The translations under genes and the position numbers were made by a program. From positions 4,638 through 68,637 of the forward strand of contig CAYTCI010000011.1 of the NCBI GenBank assembly GCA_964436305.1: DNA of 64,000 nt, given 5' to 3'. Shown one piece after another: positions 9,260 to 18,181 of this stretch; position 1 is the first letter of the stretch; the number at the start of each line of letters is the position of its first letter. This DNA comes from JAKPUX01 sp964436305 (lineage in GTDB: Bacteria > Zhuqueibacterota > Zhuqueibacteria > Residuimicrobiales > Residuimicrobiaceae). The notes below the pieces were generated by a model. It was given only the letters and a program-made list of their open reading frames with translations. It was not told the DNA's origin and did no database searches.

Positions 9260-10186
9260 ATGAATGAACCGGAATCTTTGGCTGTTGGCGGTCAAGCGAT
9301 CATCGAAGGGGTGATGATGCGCGGCAGCGACCGCATCGCCATGGCCGTGCGCAAACCCGACGGTAATATCGCCCTGAAATGCACGCCCTTTATCTCCATC
9401 GTCAAACGCTGGAAGGTGCTCAATCTGCCGATCTTGCGCGGCGGCATCCTCCTCATCGAATCCCTGCTGCTGGGGGTCAAGGCCCTCAATTTTTCCGGGG
9501 ATATCGCCATGGCCGAGGAGGCGCAAGCGGGTACAGCCAGGGCGGAAAAAAGCCGCTGGAACGATATCTGGATGGGGCTGACCCTCCTCTTTTCGCTCGC
9601 CCTCGGCATCGCCTTTTTCTTTTATCTGCCGCTGGTCCTCACCGATCTGCTCGGGCTGCAGAGCGGCTGGGCCTTCAATCTGGTCGATGGTGCGCTGCGC
9701 CTGCTCCTCTTCCTTGGCTATATCTATCTGATCTCCAAGTGGAAGGAGATCCGGCGGGTCTTTGAGTATCATGGTGCCGAGCATAAATCCATCTTCGCCC
9801 ATGAGAACCATCAGCCCCTGACCCCGGCGGGCGCCCAGCCCTTCACGACCCTGCACCCGCGCTGCGGCACGAGCTTTCTCCTCATCGTCATGGTCGTCAG
9901 CGTGCTGGTCTTCATGCTGCTCGGCAAGCCGGAGTCGCTGGCCGATCGCCTGATTCGCATTGCCTTCGTGCCGGTCATCGGCGGGATCAGCTATGAGCTG
10001 ATCAAGTTGTCAGCCAGGGCCGCCCGCAATCCCTTTTTCCGCATCTTCATCCTGCCCGGACTCTGGTTGCAAAAGATCACGACCAACGAGCCGGACGAGC
10101 AGCAGCTGGAGGTGGCCATGGTCGCCCTGCGCTGCGCCATCGGCGAGGAGTTCCAGGTGGGGCCGTCGGCAGTTGAATTGGTTTGA
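9260..10186 (+). CDS. DUF1385 (YqhQ-like) membrane protein
   Basis: This 308-residue protein belongs to DUF1385, whose hallmarks are seen clearly: the N-terminal GGQAIIEGVMMRG block, the EYHGAEHKS motif with conserved His/Glu residues, and LHPRCGTSFLL with conserved His and Cys. Those residues look like metal ligands or an active site. Several transmembrane segments surround them (about residues 60-80, 110-130, 140-160, 205-225). In many bacteria this gene sits next to prfA and prmC, as here (prfA follows immediately). Function is not established. ATG at 9260. Confidence 0.9.
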   Translation: MNEPESLAVGGQAIIEGVMMRGSDRIAMAVRKPDGNIALKCTPFISIVKRWKVLNLPILRGGILLIESLLLGVKALNFSGDIAMAEEAQAGTARAEKSRWNDIWMGLTLLFSLALGIAFFFYLPLVLTDLLGLQSGWAFNLVDGALRLLLFLGYIYLISKWKEIRRVFEYHGAEHKSIFAHENHQPLTPAGAQPFTTLHPRCGTSFLLIVMVVSVLVFMLLGKPESLADRLIRIAFVPVIGGISYELIKLSARAARNPFFRIFILPGLWLQKITTNEPDEQQLEVAMVALRCAIGEEFQVGPSAVELV

Positions 10187-10200
10187 AAGAGGACCTGGCC

Positions 10201-11268
10201 GTGAAAGAAAAGCTCGAAGCGATTGCCGCCCGACATGAGCAGGTGCAAAAGCAGCTCAGCGATCCGGAGGTGCTGGCCAAACCGCAAATGCTGCGCGATC
10301 TGGCCAAGGAGGAGGCGGATCTTTCGGAGATCGTCGCGACCTATCAGCGCTATCTCAAGGTCGAAAAGGACATGGCGGGGGATGAAAAGGTCATTCATGA
10401 CAATGAAGAGGCCGAGCTGGTCGAGATGGCCCGCGCCGAACTGGATGAGCTGCGCGGCGAGCTGGCCACCCTCGAGGAAAAGCTCAAATGGCTGCTGATC
10501 CCCAAGGATCCCCAGGACGCGCGCGATGCGATCATCGAGATTCGCGCCGGCACCGGCGGGGATGAAGCGGGCCTTTTCGCCGGCGATCTCTTCCGCATGT
10601 ACCAGTACTATGCCGAACGTCAGGGCTGGAAACTCGAGGTGATGAGCGCCAACGCCCAGGGCATTGGTGGCTTCCGCGAGGTGATCTTTTCGCTTGCCGG
10701 CAAGGATGTTTACGGCAAGATGAAGTATGAAGGCGGCGTGCACCGGGTGCAACGGGTGCCGCAGACCGAAGCGAGCGGCCGCATCCACACCTCGGCCGCA
10801 TCCGTGGCGGTCCTGCCCGAAGCCGAAGAGATCGATGTGGAGATCAACCCCAATGACCTGCGCATCGATGTCTTCCGCTCCTCCGGCCCTGGCGGCCAGA
10901 GCGTCAACACCACCGATTCGGCGGTGCGCGTGACCCATTTGCCCACCGGACTGGTGGTGAGCTGCCAGGATGAAAAATCACAGCACAAGAACAAGGCCAA
11001 AGCCCTCAAGGTGCTGCGGGCGCGTCTCTACGATCTGGCGCTCGAGGAGGAGCAGGCCAAGTTGACCGCGACCCGGCGCTCGATGGTCAGCACGGGCGAC
11101 CGCAGCGCCAAGATCCGCACCTATAATTTCCCGCAGAACCGGGTGACGGATCATCGCATCGGCCTGACGCTCTATCAACTGGAGGGGGTGCTGGCCGGCC
11201 ATATCGATGAGTTCATCGAGCAGTTGCAGATCGCCGATCGTACCGAGATGCTCAAGGTCATGAATTAG
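10201..11268 (+). CDS. prfA: Peptide chain release factor 1
   Basis: This is RF1, which reads UAA and UAG and triggers peptidyl-tRNA hydrolysis. The GGQ motif is at residues 231-233 inside SGPGGQSVNTTDSAV. The codon-recognition tripeptide (PxT class) is PQT at 187-189 within RVPQTEASGRIHTSA, which marks RF1 rather than RF2. The start chosen is GTG at 10201, after AGAGGA with suitable spacing, giving VKEKLEAI and 355 residues, the usual RF1 length. A TTG at 10183 would add six residues. The next gene, prmC, encodes the methyltransferase that modifies the GGQ glutamine. Confidence 0.96.
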   Translation: MKEKLEAIAARHEQVQKQLSDPEVLAKPQMLRDLAKEEADLSEIVATYQRYLKVEKDMAGDEKVIHDNEEAELVEMARAELDELRGELATLEEKLKWLLIPKDPQDARDAIIEIRAGTGGDEAGLFAGDLFRMYQYYAERQGWKLEVMSANAQGIGGFREVIFSLAGKDVYGKMKYEGGVHRVQRVPQTEASGRIHTSAASVAVLPEAEEIDVEINPNDLRIDVFRSSGPGGQSVNTTDSAVRVTHLPTGLVVSCQDEKSQHKNKAKALKVLRARLYDLALEEEQAKLTATRRSMVSTGDRSAKIRTYNFPQNRVTDHRIGLTLYQLEGVLAGHIDEFIEQLQIADRTEMLKVMN

Positions 11269-11276
11269 GGCCGGTG

Positions 11277-12182
11277 ATGGCGGAGAACGCGGGCGCAAGA
11301 GTCTGGACGGTGCTCCAGCTGATCCAGTGGAGCAGCGATTATCTTGGCGGCAAGGGATTCAGCAATGGCCGGTTGCTTGTGGAGCGGCTGCTGGCCCACC
11401 TGCTGCGGCTGCGCCGCGTCGATCTCTATCTGCAGTTCGACCGGCCGCTGGAGGCGGGCGAGCTGGCGCAGTACAAGGCGCTCTTTTTACGCCTGGTGGC
11501 CCATGAACCGCTGCAATATCTGCTCGGCGAGACCGAGTTCATGTCGCTTAGGATCCTGGTGGGGCCGGGCGCACTGATCCCCCGCCCGGAGACCGAGCTG
11601 CTGGTCGAGAAGGCGATCGAGCGGGGCCGGGTGATGCTCACGAAACAGGAGAGCCTGCGGATCATCGATCTCGGCACCGGCACGGGTTGCATCGCCATCG
11701 CCCTGGCCGAGGCGCTGCCGCAAGCCACCGTGACTGCGCTGGACAAATCGCCGGCGGCACTGGAATGGGCGCAGAAGAACCGCGACCTGCATGGTCTCGG
11801 CAGCCGGATCACTCTGGTACAGCAGGATCTGACGGCGCCGCTGCGGCCGGAATGGCCGGGCGCATTCGATCTGGCCGTCACCAATCCGCCCTACATCCGC
11901 GAGGCTGACTGGCAAGAACTGGATCCCGAAATCCGCGATCATGAGCCGCGCGAAGCCCTCCTCGGGGGGGCGGATGGACTGGCCGTCTATGGCCGTCTGG
12001 CCCGGCAGCTGCCCCTGCTGCTGCGGGAGGGCGGCGAGGCGTTGATCGAGATCGGCGATGGCATGGCCACGGCGGTTGGCGAGCTCTTTAAAACAGGCTT
12101 TGAGAACGTCGAATTGTTTCATGATCTGGCTGGCAAGGAACGACTTGTGCACCTCTTCTCTCCAGGAGGAAACCATGAATGA
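11277..12182 (+). CDS. prmC: Release factor glutamine methyltransferase PrmC (HemK)
   Basis: This SAM-dependent methyltransferase N5-methylates the Gln of the GGQ motif in release factors. An N-terminal helical domain is followed by a Rossmann methyltransferase fold with the SAM motif DLGTGTGCIAIALA and the catalytic NPPY (about residue 203) that binds the target glutamine amide. ATG at 11277 is used here, with GTG at 11274 possible. It begins eight bases after prfA and its 3' end overlaps the phosphohexomutase start by eight bases, so the three genes are probably one translation-coupled operon. Confidence 0.95.
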   Translation: MAENAGARVWTVLQLIQWSSDYLGGKGFSNGRLLVERLLAHLLRLRRVDLYLQFDRPLEAGELAQYKALFLRLVAHEPLQYLLGETEFMSLRILVGPGALIPRPETELLVEKAIERGRVMLTKQESLRIIDLGTGTGCIAIALAEALPQATVTALDKSPAALEWAQKNRDLHGLGSRITLVQQDLTAPLRPEWPGAFDLAVTNPPYIREADWQELDPEIRDHEPREALLGGADGLAVYGRLARQLPLLLREGGEALIEIGDGMATAVGELFKTGFENVELFHDLAGKERLVHLFSPGGNHE

Positions 12183-13554
12183 GGGTATTTTTCGCGAATA
12201 TGATATCCGTGGTGTCGTCAGAACGGACCTGACCAATGAGGTTGCTTACAATATTGGCCGGGCCTACGGCACCTGGATGAGCAAGCGGGGGCACAAACGG
12301 ATCGCGGTCGGGCACGACGTGCGCCTCACCTCGCCGCATCTCGCCAAACTTTTCATCGACGGGGTGTTGACCACCGGGCTGGATGTCCTGATGGTCGGGG
12401 AGGTGATGACCCCTGTCCTCTACTTCGCCATCCTCCACCTCAAGGTTGATGGTGGGGTGATGATCACCGGCAGCCACAATCCCATCGAGTATAACGGCTT
12501 CAAGATGTGTGAAGGCCTCGCCCCGATCTACGGTGCGGAGATCCAGGAGTTGAAGCAGATCATCCGCAAGAATGCCTTTATCCGCACCAGCAGCGGCCAT
12601 GTCACCAATCAGGAGATCTACCCCGCCTACCTGGAGATGATGCGCAGCAAATTTCACTTCGCGCGCAAGCTCAAGGTGGTGATCGATGCCGGCAATGGCG
12701 CCGCCGGTCCGGTTGCACCGGAATTGTGGAGCAGCCTCGGGGTGGAGGTCGTTCCTCTTTATTGCGATCCGGACGGCCACTTTCCCAACCATCTTCCCGA
12801 TCCGACGGTGCCCAAATTCATGCAGGATTTGCGGCAGCTGGTCCTGGCCGAAAAGGCAGATCTCGGGATCGGCTATGATGGCGATGCCGACCGGGTGGGG
12901 ATCGTCGACGACCGGGGCCGGCTGGTTTATGCCGATGCCCTTATGGCCCTCCTCAGCCGCGGGGTGCTGGCCAACCATCCGGGCAGCACGATCCTGTTTG
13001 ACGTCAAATGTTCACAGCTGCTTCCCGAAGAGATCAGCCGGCTCGGCGGCATGCCGCTGATGTACAAGACCGGCCACTCCTTGCTCAAGGCCAAAATGAA
13101 AGAGCTGCATGCGCCCTTCGCCGGTGAGATGTCCGGCCACCTCTTTTTTGCCGACGAGTTTTTCGGTTTCGATGACGGGCTCTACGCCTCTGGTCGCCTC
13201 ATGCAGCTGCTGGCCGAAAGCCCCCTCCCCTTCTCGGCCCTGGCCGACCAGCTGCCGGCCTTTGTCTCCACGCCGGAGATCCGCGTCGAATGCGCCGACA
13301 GTGAAAAATTCAGGGTCATCGAGGAGATGGTCAGGACCTTCAGCGCGGAGCATGAAACCATCACCATCGACGGCGCCCGCGTGCTCTTCGGTGACGGCTG
13401 GGGGTTGATTCGCGCTTCCAACACCCAGCCGGTCCTGGTCCTGCGCTTCGAGGCCCGCAGCAAGCAGCGCCTGGCCGAAATCATCGCCATATTTCGCAAG
13501 GAAATGGACAAGTTTCCCGCCATCGTCTTCGATCCCGACGAGCTGGCAGGATAG
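12175..13554 (+). CDS. Phosphomannomutase/phosphoglucomutase
   Basis: This 459-residue alpha-D-phosphohexomutase interconverts hexose 6- and 1-phosphates. All four family sites are present: the phosphoserine loop TGSHNP (Ser about 100), the Mg-binding DGDADR (about 235-240), the sugar-recognition loop GEMSGH (about 316-321) and the C-terminal phosphate-binding RASNTQP. The GEMSGH form suits dual PMM/PGM enzymes such as AlgC. ATG at 12175 follows AGGAGGAAACC, an excellent ribosome binding site, and gives MNEGIFREYDIRG. The open frame extends upstream inside prmC but has no homology there. The product probably supplies sugar nucleotides for envelope glycans. Confidence 0.93.
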   Translation: MNEGIFREYDIRGVVRTDLTNEVAYNIGRAYGTWMSKRGHKRIAVGHDVRLTSPHLAKLFIDGVLTTGLDVLMVGEVMTPVLYFAILHLKVDGGVMITGSHNPIEYNGFKMCEGLAPIYGAEIQELKQIIRKNAFIRTSSGHVTNQEIYPAYLEMMRSKFHFARKLKVVIDAGNGAAGPVAPELWSSLGVEVVPLYCDPDGHFPNHLPDPTVPKFMQDLRQLVLAEKADLGIGYDGDADRVGIVDDRGRLVYADALMALLSRGVLANHPGSTILFDVKCSQLLPEEISRLGGMPLMYKTGHSLLKAKMKELHAPFAGEMSGHLFFADEFFGFDDGLYASGRLMQLLAESPLPFSALADQLPAFVSTPEIRVECADSEKFRVIEEMVRTFSAEHETITIDGARVLFGDGWGLIRASNTQPVLVLRFEARSKQRLAEIIAIFRKEMDKFPAIVFDPDELAG

Positions 13555-13569
13555 TGCGGTATGCTGGAG

Positions 13570-13600
13570 CGGCCCGAAGGAGATTCGGGCCGTTCTGTTT
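13570..13600 (+). terminator. Hairpin terminator after the phosphohexomutase
   Basis: Stem CGGCCCGAA (13570-13578) pairs with TTCGGGCCG (13584-13592) around a five-base loop, followed by TTCTGTTTT. It lies 16 bases after the phosphohexomutase stop. It also shows that the long open frame starting at 13561 is not the true N-terminus of RNase R. Confidence 0.75.
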
Positions 13601-13644
13601 TGGCCCCTCCCGCATCGGCAGGGCCGGAAAGAGAGGATGCATCG

Positions 13645-15867
13645 GTGAGATCAGCAAATGAACGGGATATCAGCGCCGAGGTGCTGGCGCTGCTGGCGCG
13701 TGCTCCGAAGAGGCGATTCAAGGCAGTCGAACTGAGCCGGGAGTTGAATCTCGCGCGGGAGGGCTATCTCGAGCTGCGCAAGACGCTGCGCCGGCTGGTG
13801 CAGGAGGGCGCCCTGGTCAAGGTGCAGAAGAACCGGTTCGCCCTGGCCGGTCATTCCCCGGTGGTCACGGGACTCTTGCGGGTCAACTCGCAGGGGTTCG
13901 GATTTGTGACCCGCGATGACGGCGGTGAGGATGTTTTCATCGGGGCGAAGCAGATGGCCTCCGCCCTGCACCGCGACCGGGTGAGTGTCCGTCTCTTCGC
14001 GACCCGTCAGGGCGAGCGCCCCGAGGGGGAGGTGACCGGGATCCTCGACCGGGGCCGCGACCGCATCGTCGGCACCTTCCGTTGGGGACGCAAGTATGCC
14101 TATGCGGTCCCCGATGACATCAAGATCCAGACCGATGTAATTCTGCCCGATCCCGAGGAATCCGGGGCGGAGGAGGGTCAGAAGGTGGTGGTGGTCATCG
14201 ATCGCTGGCCTTCGCCCCACCAGAATCCGGAGGGCCACATCACCCATGTGCTGGGCCATCCCGGCGATCCCGGCGTCGATATCCTCTCGATCGTGCATGG
14301 CTTCAGCCTCGATCCCGAATTCCCCGAAGAGGTGGAAGGCGAGGCGCGGGCGCTGGGTCGGGGGGTCCCGCCGGAGGAGTACCGGCGGCGGCTCGACTGC
14401 CGCGACTGGCTGATCTTCACCATCGATCCTGTCGACGCCCGGGATTTTGATGATGCCGTCTCTTTGCGCACGCTCGAAAACGGCCACCTCGAGCTGGGTG
14501 TCCATATCGCCGATGTCAGCCACTACGTCGCGCCCGCCGGGGCGATCGACCGGGAAGCGGAGGAGCGCGGGACCTCGGTCTATCTGGTGGACCGGGTGAT
14601 TCCGATGCTGCCGGAACATCTCTCCAACAACCTCTGCAGCCTCGTGCAGGGTGAAGAAAAGCTCTGTTACTCGGTACTGATGGAACTCACCCCGTCGGGC
14701 TCCCTCGTCGGCCATTCCTTGCACGAAAGTATCATCCGCAGCAGCCGACGGCTCACCTATGAGGAGGCCCAGGCGCTGATCAATGCCGCGGGGGAGGATC
14801 CGATATCACGGCAGCTGGTCCGGATGGGGGAACTGGCCGAGGCGCTGATCCGCCGCCGCGATCAGCGCGGCAGCATTGATTTCGAAAGCCAGGAGGTGCA
14901 GGTCGTGCTGGATGAGCGCGGCCATCCGACAGAACTCCGCCGCCGCGAGCGTCTCGCCAGTCACCGCCTGATCGAGGAGTTCATGCTGCTGGCCAACGAG
15001 ACTGTGGCGCGCCATGTCGGTGTCGAGATGGCGGCGGAGGGGATCGAGGCGCCGCCCTTTGTCTATCGCATCCATGAAAAGCCGGACCGCGATGATGTCG
15101 CGGATCTGTTAAAACTGCTCGCCAATTTCGGTATCGTCCAGACCGCCCCCAAGCGCATCACCCCCCACTATTTTCAGAAACTCGGCAGCGTCATCCGCCG
15201 GCATCCGGCCGCCGTGGTGCTGCAGGACGCGATGCTGCGCACGATGATGAAGGCCCGCTACAGCACGGAAAATCTCGGCCACTTCGGGCTGGCCTACAGC
15301 CATTATACCCACTTCACCTCCCCGATCCGGCGCTATCCGGATCTGCTGGTGCATCGTCTGCTCAAGGCCTATACCAGCGGCGCGAGCGCCGGTGAGATCG
15401 CACCGCTGACCGAGCGGCTCGATGAACAATGCAGGGAGGCGAGCGAGAACGAGGTGCGGGCCGCGGAGGCTGAGCGGGCTTCGATCAAACTCAAGCAAAT
15501 CGAGTATATGGAGGGCCATCTCGGCGAAGAGCATGCGGGTTTTATCAGCCGGATTGTGCCTTTCGGTCTCTTTGTCACCCTGCCCGAGCTGCTCATCGAT
15601 GGCCTGGTCCATATTTCCGATCTCGGCGATGATTACTACCTGCGGGAACCCTCGGGATACCGTCTGGTGGGACAGCATACCGGCAGGGCGTATGCCCTCG
15701 GCGACAAGGTGCGTGTCCGGATCTCGCGCGTCGACCGGAATGAAAGGTTGGTCGACTTTGTTCTAGTTGCCAGAGAAACCGAAAAGGGCGGCGGGGGAAT
15801 CCGGGGGAAAAAGGGGCCGCACCGGATCCAGCCACTCAAAAAACAACGGAAAACGCGCAAGAAATAG
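13645..15867 (+). CDS. rnr: Ribonuclease R
   Basis: This is a 3'-to-5' exoribonuclease of the RNase II/R family, about 740 residues. Domain order is an N-terminal winged-helix region (about 1-65), cold-shock RNA-binding domains (GFGFVTRDDGGEDVFIG and the next block), the RNB catalytic domain with the Mg-binding DPVDARDFDDAV (about 261-272), an S1 domain (AGFISRIVPFGLFVTLPE) and a lysine/arginine-rich tail (KKQRKTRKK) typical of RNase R. GTG at 13645 follows AGAGGA and starts at the winged helix. An upstream ATG at 13561 would place a terminator hairpin inside the coding region and is rejected. Confidence 0.93.
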   Translation: MRSANERDISAEVLALLARAPKRRFKAVELSRELNLAREGYLELRKTLRRLVQEGALVKVQKNRFALAGHSPVVTGLLRVNSQGFGFVTRDDGGEDVFIGAKQMASALHRDRVSVRLFATRQGERPEGEVTGILDRGRDRIVGTFRWGRKYAYAVPDDIKIQTDVILPDPEESGAEEGQKVVVVIDRWPSPHQNPEGHITHVLGHPGDPGVDILSIVHGFSLDPEFPEEVEGEARALGRGVPPEEYRRRLDCRDWLIFTIDPVDARDFDDAVSLRTLENGHLELGVHIADVSHYVAPAGAIDREAEERGTSVYLVDRVIPMLPEHLSNNLCSLVQGEEKLCYSVLMELTPSGSLVGHSLHESIIRSSRRLTYEEAQALINAAGEDPISRQLVRMGELAEALIRRRDQRGSIDFESQEVQVVLDERGHPTELRRRERLASHRLIEEFMLLANETVARHVGVEMAAEGIEAPPFVYRIHEKPDRDDVADLLKLLANFGIVQTAPKRITPHYFQKLGSVIRRHPAAVVLQDAMLRTMMKARYSTENLGHFGLAYSHYTHFTSPIRRYPDLLVHRLLKAYTSGASAGEIAPLTERLDEQCREASENEVRAAEAERASIKLKQIEYMEGHLGEEHAGFISRIVPFGLFVTLPELLIDGLVHISDLGDDYYLREPSGYRLVGQHTGRAYALGDKVRVRISRVDRNERLVDFVLVARETEKGGGGIRGKKGPHRIQPLKKQRKTRKK

Positions 15868-15885
15868 CATGCCAATCGAGGTACT

Positions 15886-16599
15886 ATGGCCAATGTTCTG
15901 GAACTGGAAGGCGTGCGGGAAATCGCCCGTGGCACCATCGAACTGAGCTTCAAGCGTCCCGGAGATCTGGTACACCTCCCGGGTCAAAACATGAACCTGA
16001 AGGTGCCGGAGCTGCATTATCCCGATCCACGAGGGCCGCGGCGGACTTTTACCATCGCCTCGGCGCCGCACGAGCCCCGGCTGCTCTTCGCCACCCGTGT
16101 GAGCGAGAGCGGGTACAAGCGGACCCTGCTGGAGCTGGAACCGGGAGCGCTCTTTGAGTATCTCGGGCCGCGGGGTGAGTTCCTCTTCGATGCGGCGGTG
16201 CCAGCGGCCGCCTATCTGGCCGGCGGCATCGGCATCACGCCTTTCCGCAGCATGCTTCTCCACGCCGCACATATCGGGATGCGCCGGCCCACCACCCTGT
16301 TTTACAGCAATGCTGTGGTGGAAGCCAGCGCCTATCACGATCTTTTCACCGATCTGGCCGAGCGCGAGGAGCAGTTCACCTATCGGCCCACCATGACCAA
16401 CCTGGCGCCGGATGATCCATGGCCGGGAGAACGGGGCTTCCTCAGCGCGGAGCGGCTGGCCGAGGTACTGCCCCAATTCGCCGAGACGGTCTTTTTCCTC
16501 TGCGGGCCGCCACCCTTCATTGAGGCTCTCAGCGGGCAGTTGACCGCCCAGGCGCCCGCTGCCGGGCAAGTCCGTACCGAATCGCTCTTTGGCTATTAA
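15886..16599 (+). CDS. FAD/NAD(P)-binding ferredoxin-reductase-like oxidoreductase
   Basis: This 237-residue protein has the two-domain ferredoxin-NADP reductase layout. An FAD-binding beta-barrel carries the RTFTIAS isoalloxazine-contact motif. The NAD(P)-binding domain carries GGIGITPFRSM and the C-terminal FFLCGPPPFIEAL. There is no iron-sulfur or haem domain, so it is a stand-alone reductase that must pass electrons to a separate partner, which is not identifiable from the neighbourhood. It starts with ATG at 15886, 19 bases after RNase R, and may be co-transcribed with it. Confidence 0.85.
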   Translation: MANVLELEGVREIARGTIELSFKRPGDLVHLPGQNMNLKVPELHYPDPRGPRRTFTIASAPHEPRLLFATRVSESGYKRTLLELEPGALFEYLGPRGEFLFDAAVPAAAYLAGGIGITPFRSMLLHAAHIGMRRPTTLFYSNAVVEASAYHDLFTDLAEREEQFTYRPTMTNLAPDDPWPGERGFLSAERLAEVLPQFAETVFFLCGPPPFIEALSGQLTAQAPAAGQVRTESLFGY

Positions 16600-16683
16600 G
16601 CGACGACGGCGCCGCCATTCCTCCTGCTGACCGCTTTTCAGCCTCCTTAAAAGTCTTTACCATTTCCATTTTGGGAGGTCTCC

Positions 16684-18060
16684 ATGAGGCGTCTACTCTA
16701 TTTTATCGCCCTGTTTGTTTTTTTTATCGTCCTCAGTGCCGCCTTGCGTTCGCCCCGGCAACTCGGCTATCTCAGCGATGAAGTGCTGGTGCGCTTCAAG
16801 CCGGCGGTAAGCACCCAGGCGGCCTCTACACTGGCGGCGACGGTGCAGGCGCGCGTGGTCGCGGTGGTGCCGGCGCTGCGCATGCAGCGGCTGCGCCTGA
16901 CCGGCACGATCAGCGTCGAGGAGGCTCTCCGCCGCCTGCGCGCCCTCGATCAGGTCGAGCTGGCCGAACCCAACTACCGGGTGCGCGCCCTCGGCATTCC
17001 TAACGATCTCTCCTTCAGCAAACAGTGGGGTCTGAACAATTCCGGGCAGAACGGCGGGTTGGCCGATGCCGACATCGATGCGCCCGAAGCCTGGGACACC
17101 ATCACCGGGTCGGCGACGGTCCTCGTCGGCATCGTCGACAGCGGCATCGACTACCGCCACACCGACCTGCGCGCCAACCTCTACACCAATCCGGGCGAGG
17201 ATCCCTGGAGCAATCCGGATGATCCCACCACCGGCAACAAGATCGATGATGACGGCAACGGCCTGGTCGATGACTGGAAAGGGTACGATTTCTATACCGA
17301 CACCAACAATCCCTACGATGAAAATGGCCATGGCACCCATGTGGCCGGGATCATCGGCGCCACCGGCAACAACAATCTCGGTGTCGCCGGCGTTTGCTGG
17401 CAGGTCCGGCTGCTGCCGCTCCGGTTTCTCGATGCTTCCGGGAACGGCAATGTCGGCGATGCCATCGAAGCGATCGACTATGGCGTGCGCATGGGAGTGC
17501 GGGTTTTCAACAACAGCTGGGGGGGCGCGGACAAGTCGACTTTTCTTGAGGATGCCGTCCGGCGCGCCCATGACGCCAACGCGCTGTTTGTCGCGGCTGC
17601 GGGCAACGACGGCGTCAACACCGACACCGCCCCCGAATACCCCGCCTGTCTGGAGGTCGCCAATGTCGTCTCGGTAGCGGCGAGTGATGCCGGCGATCAG
17701 CGGGCACTCTGGGGCGATGATAACAACGACAACACCAATGACTGCGGCTTCGCCTGTTCCAACGCGGTGGCGGCCGTTCCGGGCTCCAATTATGGCCCCA
17801 CCTCCGTCGATCTGGCCGCGCCCGGCAAGGATATCTATTCCACGGTCCCCGGGGGGTATGCCCTCTTTTCAGGGACCTCGATGGCGGCACCATATGTGTC
17901 GGGTGCAGCCGCTTTGCTGCTCGCCCGCAACGTCTCCCTGACCGACCTTCAACTCAAGCAGCGTCTGCTGAGCAGTGTCGATCCCCTCGCCGCCTTCAGC
18001 GGCCTGACCGTGACGGCCGGCCGGCTGAATCTGCAAAAGGCCCTGGCGGGCCTGCCATAA
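16684..18060 (+). CDS. Secreted subtilisin-family (S8) serine protease
   Basis: This 458-residue preproprotein has a strong signal peptide (LLYFIALFVFFIVLSAAL). A fervidolysin-like/inhibitor I9-type propeptide (about 30-100) contains EVLVRFKP and the VELAEPNYRV end. The S8 catalytic domain carries all three catalytic motifs: Asp in VDSGID, His in NGHGTHVAGI and Ser in GTSMAAPYVSGA. An Asp/Asn-rich insertion with two cysteines (GDDNNDNTNDCGFAC) sits before the PGSNYGPTSVDLAAPG block and may bind calcium. There is no C-terminal sorting domain, so type IX export is not indicated. ATG at 16684 follows GGGAGG. Confidence 0.93.
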   Translation: MRRLLYFIALFVFFIVLSAALRSPRQLGYLSDEVLVRFKPAVSTQAASTLAATVQARVVAVVPALRMQRLRLTGTISVEEALRRLRALDQVELAEPNYRVRALGIPNDLSFSKQWGLNNSGQNGGLADADIDAPEAWDTITGSATVLVGIVDSGIDYRHTDLRANLYTNPGEDPWSNPDDPTTGNKIDDDGNGLVDDWKGYDFYTDTNNPYDENGHGTHVAGIIGATGNNNLGVAGVCWQVRLLPLRFLDASGNGNVGDAIEAIDYGVRMGVRVFNNSWGGADKSTFLEDAVRRAHDANALFVAAAGNDGVNTDTAPEYPACLEVANVVSVAASDAGDQRALWGDDNNDNTNDCGFACSNAVAAVPGSNYGPTSVDLAAPGKDIYSTVPGGYALFSGTSMAAPYVSGAAALLLARNVSLTDLQLKQRLLSSVDPLAAFSGLTVTAGRLNLQKALAGLP

Positions 18061-18080
18061 GGACTTTACACAAACTTAAC

Positions 18081-18109
18081 TTGTAATTCTGCTAACAGAG
18101 GGCTAATTT
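18081..18109 (+). promoter_or_regulatory. phoU: Promoter TTGTAA-N17-TAATTT for the pho/pst operon
   Basis: TTGTAA at 18081-18086 and TAATTT at 18104-18109 are 17 bases apart, in front of phoU. Just upstream are two 11-base-spaced repeats, TTTACA (18065-18070) and TTAACT (18076-18081), which resemble a PhoP-type box (inference). The predicted leader is about 65 nt. This is the only promoter candidate for the six-gene phosphate operon. Confidence 0.55.
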
Positions 18110-18181
18110 AGAGGCCACAATACGGACTGCCGGCGCCGGCGGGTGACGGCGGTGTCACGCCCATCAGCAAAGGATCGCATC

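Noticed and set aside
13561..13644. Longer N-terminus for RNase R from ATG at 13561
   Set aside because: It would translate through the terminator hairpin of the preceding gene and adds no conserved residues; GTG 13645 has a better ribosome binding site.
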